Source: a bacterium (GTDB lineage Bacteria; Babelota; Babeliae; Babelales; JABGSX01). Taken from it: DNA of 35,688 nucleotides. Location: the NCBI GenBank assembly GCA_018647505.1, contig JABGSX010000052.1, positions 1-35,688 on the forward strand. The letters are read 5' to 3'. A model generated the notes under the pieces. It did not search any database. It was not told the DNA's origin and saw only the letters and a program-made list of their open reading frames with translations. Position 1 is the stretch's first letter. Each line of letters starts with the position of its first letter. Shown here one piece after another: positions 33,268-35,688 of the stretch. Both the position numbers and the translations under genes were made by a program.

Positions 33268-35136
33268 ATGAGCTTGCGTGTTATATTTATTATTTCAATT
33301 TTGGTAAACATTTCTTTTTTTTCAAAAGCTGATTTTATCTTAATAAACAACGACCCAATGATGCCAGTAAGTGCATGGCAGGTATGGAAAGACCCTGCGC
33401 AGGCTGTTTTGCTAAGTAAGCATATTGATTCTGGTGGAGGAATGTCGTTAATTTCTATTCCAAAAAATCAAAAAATGGACCATTCGTACTTGTGGATTGT
33501 GCAGAATTATGGAGTAAGTGGTGGTTCTGTTTTTTCAATGCCAGAGGAAAATGATTGTTTGTATGTTAATTCTGAGTTGAAGTGCATTGCGGATTCCTGT
33601 TTGGAGAGTGTCGCATTTGGTTCCATTATTAAAAAAGCTAATCAGTCATGGTGTAAATCCGTTGCCCCCTTTGTGACTAAAGTTCAGGATATGGCGTATA
33701 AAGTTAGAGTTTCATATGCAAAAGAAGGTGTGCCATTTAACCTTCCATATTCTCCTCTTGATGGGTCGTATCAAACAATAAATCCAAATTACAGTTCAAT
33801 TGACCAAGTTTATACTGGTGCGGCAACAACAGAAAAAGCTCTTCTTGAACAATTGGTCTCGACAAAACGTATGACAATGAGAGCAATTGATTTTAGTAAT
33901 TATAATGGAAAAGCTAAGCCTTCAATTGCAAAGTTTGTTAATGAAAACGGGGGAAACGTTAACAAAACGTTTTTTATAGATTGTAAATTTGATAATGCTG
34001 ATTTAGAAGGACTAGTCCTTGACGGAATAACATTTGAAAATTGTTCTTTTAAGGGGGCAAACTTAGCAGGGGCATACGTTCGCAATACAACTTTTTACGC
34101 CTCAGAAGTTTCAGGCATAAAAAATGTTGACTTTACAGGTGCCAACCTAAAGGGTGCAAAATTTGTTGGCGCAACAATTGAAAAGGCCGATTTTTCAAAT
34201 GCACAAGTTTCAAAAACAGATTTTACAGCTGCAACATTGCGAGAATCAAATTTGTCGCAGGTTGATCTTGAGGAAATTATTCTAAATAATACAAATCTTG
34301 ACGGGTCAAACTTTGAAGGTGTGGATCTTAGACAAAGCAAATGGAAACGTACCGGTAAGAAGTTTATTATTGTAAAGATTTATTACAATAATAAGACAAA
34401 TTTTTCCAACACAAATTTAAAAAACACTAGGTGGGACGGCAGTATTGTAAAGGGAATGAATTTTAGCGGAGCCAATTTTACTGGCGCAAAGTTTTATGAC
34501 AATTATTTTGCTGGGGCAAATTTGAGTAATGCTGTGCTTGCAACAAATTTGAGTGGTTTTGAAAGTTCTAATGGGAGAACTTATTCCACAAAGGTTTCCT
34601 TTTCGGGCTCAAATATGCAGGGAGCAAACTTTGAAGGGGCAACGGTTGGTTCAATTCAAAGAGCAAATCTTTCTGGTGCCAATATGAGGGGTATAACGCT
34701 TAATGGTTTTTTATATAAGGTAAATTTAAAAGGTACAGACTTGAGTGGAGCAACTCTTACCGGTGCAAATTTTAGCAATGATGATATGTCAGGAGCTCAT
34801 TTGGATGGTGCGAACCTACAATATGCGAGTATGGGTAAAACCAATTTGAGTGGGGCAACTATAAAAAATGCAAACTTAAAGTTGGCAACGTTGTCTGGTG
34901 CAAATTTAACTAAAACACATCTGGACAATTCTAACCTTAGCCAATCTTGGATTGGTGGCGCAGATTTTACAGGTGCAGCTATGAACTATTCCACAAACTT
35001 AAAAAATGCAATATATGATGAAAAAACAAAATGGATCGATGGAAAACCAATTCCAAAAAGTATAATACGCAAGTATAAAATGGAAACACTTTCTGCTTGG
35101 AAAAGGCAAAACCCACCACCAGAAGTAGATTATTAA
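33268..35136 (+). CDS. Secreted pentapeptide-repeat protein with the shared N-terminal module (622 residues)
   Basis: I choose the ATG at 33268, five bases after AAGGGG; the frame is open from a GTG at 33262. The signal peptide M-S-L-R-V-I-F-I-I-S-I-L-V-N-I-S-F-F is followed by A-D-F-I-L-I-N-N-D-P and the module (about 19-130: A-W-Q-V-W, S-G-G-G-M, Y-L-W-I-V, G-V-S-G-G-S-V-F). V-R-V-S-Y-A-K-E-G-V-P-F-N-L follows. A linker with Y-N-G-K-A-K-P-S-I-A-K-F-V-N-E-N-G-G closely matches the 25816 protein. The solenoid (about 220-585) ends E-K-T-K-W-I-D-G-K-P. The short tail ends P-P-E-V-D-Y. It has its own promoter. The function is unknown. Confidence 0.87.
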   Translation: MSLRVIFIISILVNISFFSKADFILINNDPMMPVSAWQVWKDPAQAVLLSKHIDSGGGMSLISIPKNQKMDHSYLWIVQNYGVSGGSVFSMPEENDCLYVNSELKCIADSCLESVAFGSIIKKANQSWCKSVAPFVTKVQDMAYKVRVSYAKEGVPFNLPYSPLDGSYQTINPNYSSIDQVYTGAATTEKALLEQLVSTKRMTMRAIDFSNYNGKAKPSIAKFVNENGGNVNKTFFIDCKFDNADLEGLVLDGITFENCSFKGANLAGAYVRNTTFYASEVSGIKNVDFTGANLKGAKFVGATIEKADFSNAQVSKTDFTAATLRESNLSQVDLEEIILNNTNLDGSNFEGVDLRQSKWKRTGKKFIIVKIYYNNKTNFSNTNLKNTRWDGSIVKGMNFSGANFTGAKFYDNYFAGANLSNAVLATNLSGFESSNGRTYSTKVSFSGSNMQGANFEGATVGSIQRANLSGANMRGITLNGFLYKVNLKGTDLSGATLTGANFSNDDMSGAHLDGANLQYASMGKTNLSGATIKNANLKLATLSGANLTKTHLDNSNLSQSWIGGADFTGAAMNYSTNLKNAIYDEKTKWIDGKPIPKSIIRKYKMETLSAWKRQNPPPEVDY

Positions 35137-35178
35137 TATGAAAATATAAATAAGACTGTTTATTAAAAAGGAGTTGTT

Positions 35179-35688
35179 ATGACTTTTCGCTTTAGTACCA
35201 TTTTTGCAATTCTGTTTTGTTTATCAAATTTGATAAAAGCAGACTTTATTTTAATTAATAATGATGCCCTTGTACCAATAAGTGTATGGGGCGCTTGGCA
35301 AAATAAGGCGAAGGTAAAGCTTTTAAACAGAGAAATTTCACCTGGAATGGGAATGGCTAATATATCCATGGCAAATAGCGGCACAAATAATCCAACGCAT
35401 ATATGGATTATTCCAAATTTTGGAATAAGTGGTGGCTCGGTTTTTCCAATGCCAAAAAGCAATGATTGCGTCTTTTCTTTTCCTACTCAAGATTGCTCTG
35501 TGGATCACTATTTGCAAAGCATGAGCTTTGGCACAAATACACAAAAATTGCAGCCAGAATCGTGGTGTTATACTCCTGCGAATATTCCGAGTAGTTTAAA
35601 AATTACACCAAATTGGTTTATAGAGAAAAGGGATTTGGCTAATACTGTTGTAAATTCTTTTGTGAATGTTGGGGAAGTATTTGATATA
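35179..35688 (+). CDS. Sixth array member, N-terminal part only (cut by window end)
   Basis: AAAGGAG precedes the ATG at 35179, and 170 codons stay open to the window edge. The signal peptide M-T-F-R-F-S-T-I-F-A-I-L-F-C-L-S-N-L is followed by A-D-F-I-L-I-N-N-D-A and the full module: V-W-G-A-W, S-P-G-M-G-M, H-I-W-I-I, G-I-S-G-G-S-V-F, and the Cys pair nine residues apart (D-C-V-F-S-F-P-T-Q-D-C). No pentapeptide repeats are reached before the cut. By analogy with its neighbours a solenoid should follow. Its gap from the previous stop is 42 bp. Confidence 0.88.
   Translation, partial: MTFRFSTIFAILFCLSNLIKADFILINNDALVPISVWGAWQNKAKVKLLNREISPGMGMANISMANSGTNNPTHIWIIPNFGISGGSVFPMPKSNDCVFSFPTQDCSVDHYLQSMSFGTNTQKLQPESWCYTPANIPSSLKITPNWFIEKRDLANTVVNSFVNVGEVFDI

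Noticed and set aside
19430-34340. Many long open frames on the minus strand across the pentapeptide genes (proteins rich in K-F-A-P-L-K-S)
   Set aside because: They are antisense shadows created by the repetitive codons of the real + strand genes; none has a suitable start context.

Overview
The window is AT-rich bacterial DNA. Its housekeeping genes are intact and ordered like a real chromosome. Low GC, an amoeba-symbiont style excess of small secreted Lys-rich proteins, very large secreted pentapeptide-repeat proteins, and a recA-infC-rpmI-rplT-zapA-rny-ymdB gene order suggest a member of Candidatus Dependentiae (TM6) or a similar intracellular Gram-negative lineage. This assignment is inferred from protein character and not from a database match.

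Layout. (1) 1-5767: accessory cell-envelope genes. They are a truncated coiled-coil lipoprotein with 87-bp tandem repeats, a lone secreted pentapeptide-repeat protein, two small secreted Lys-rich helical proteins, an MOP-family flippase and a secreted protein of unknown type. (2) 5941-16668: a conserved housekeeping run on the + strand. It contains a CarD-like regulator, miaA, a SPOR-like membrane protein, a PpiD-like chaperone/isomerase, recA, infC, rpmI, rplT, a zapB-like coiled coil, zapA, rny, a YmdB-like phosphodiesterase, a tiny Cys-rich membrane protein and an EamA transporter. (3) 17034-18296: a ribbon-helix-helix protein and a tyrosine recombinase separated by a GC-rich hairpin. The ribbon-helix-helix gene is preceded by four TTAC-type repeats spaced exactly 9 bp apart. 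(4) 18438 to the window end: six adjacent paralogous genes (533 to 1911 residues where complete; the last one is cut) for secreted pentapeptide-repeat proteins.

The most notable content is region 4. All six genes carry the same globular module of about 100 residues, seven copies in all including two in the largest protein. I do not recognise this module. Its hallmarks are an Asp-x-Ile-Leu-Ile-Asn start, a W-x-x-W pair, a G-x-G turn and a G-x-S-G-G-S-[IV]-F core. It is followed by pentapeptide-repeat solenoids, often ended by a T-K-W-[IVF]-D-G cap. The two largest proteins also share a C-terminal module with a His-rich segment. The array therefore looks like a locally expanding family of secreted or surface solenoid proteins, with internal duplication still visible at about 97% nucleotide identity. 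Their function cannot be read from the sequence. Host interaction or surface structure is an inference.
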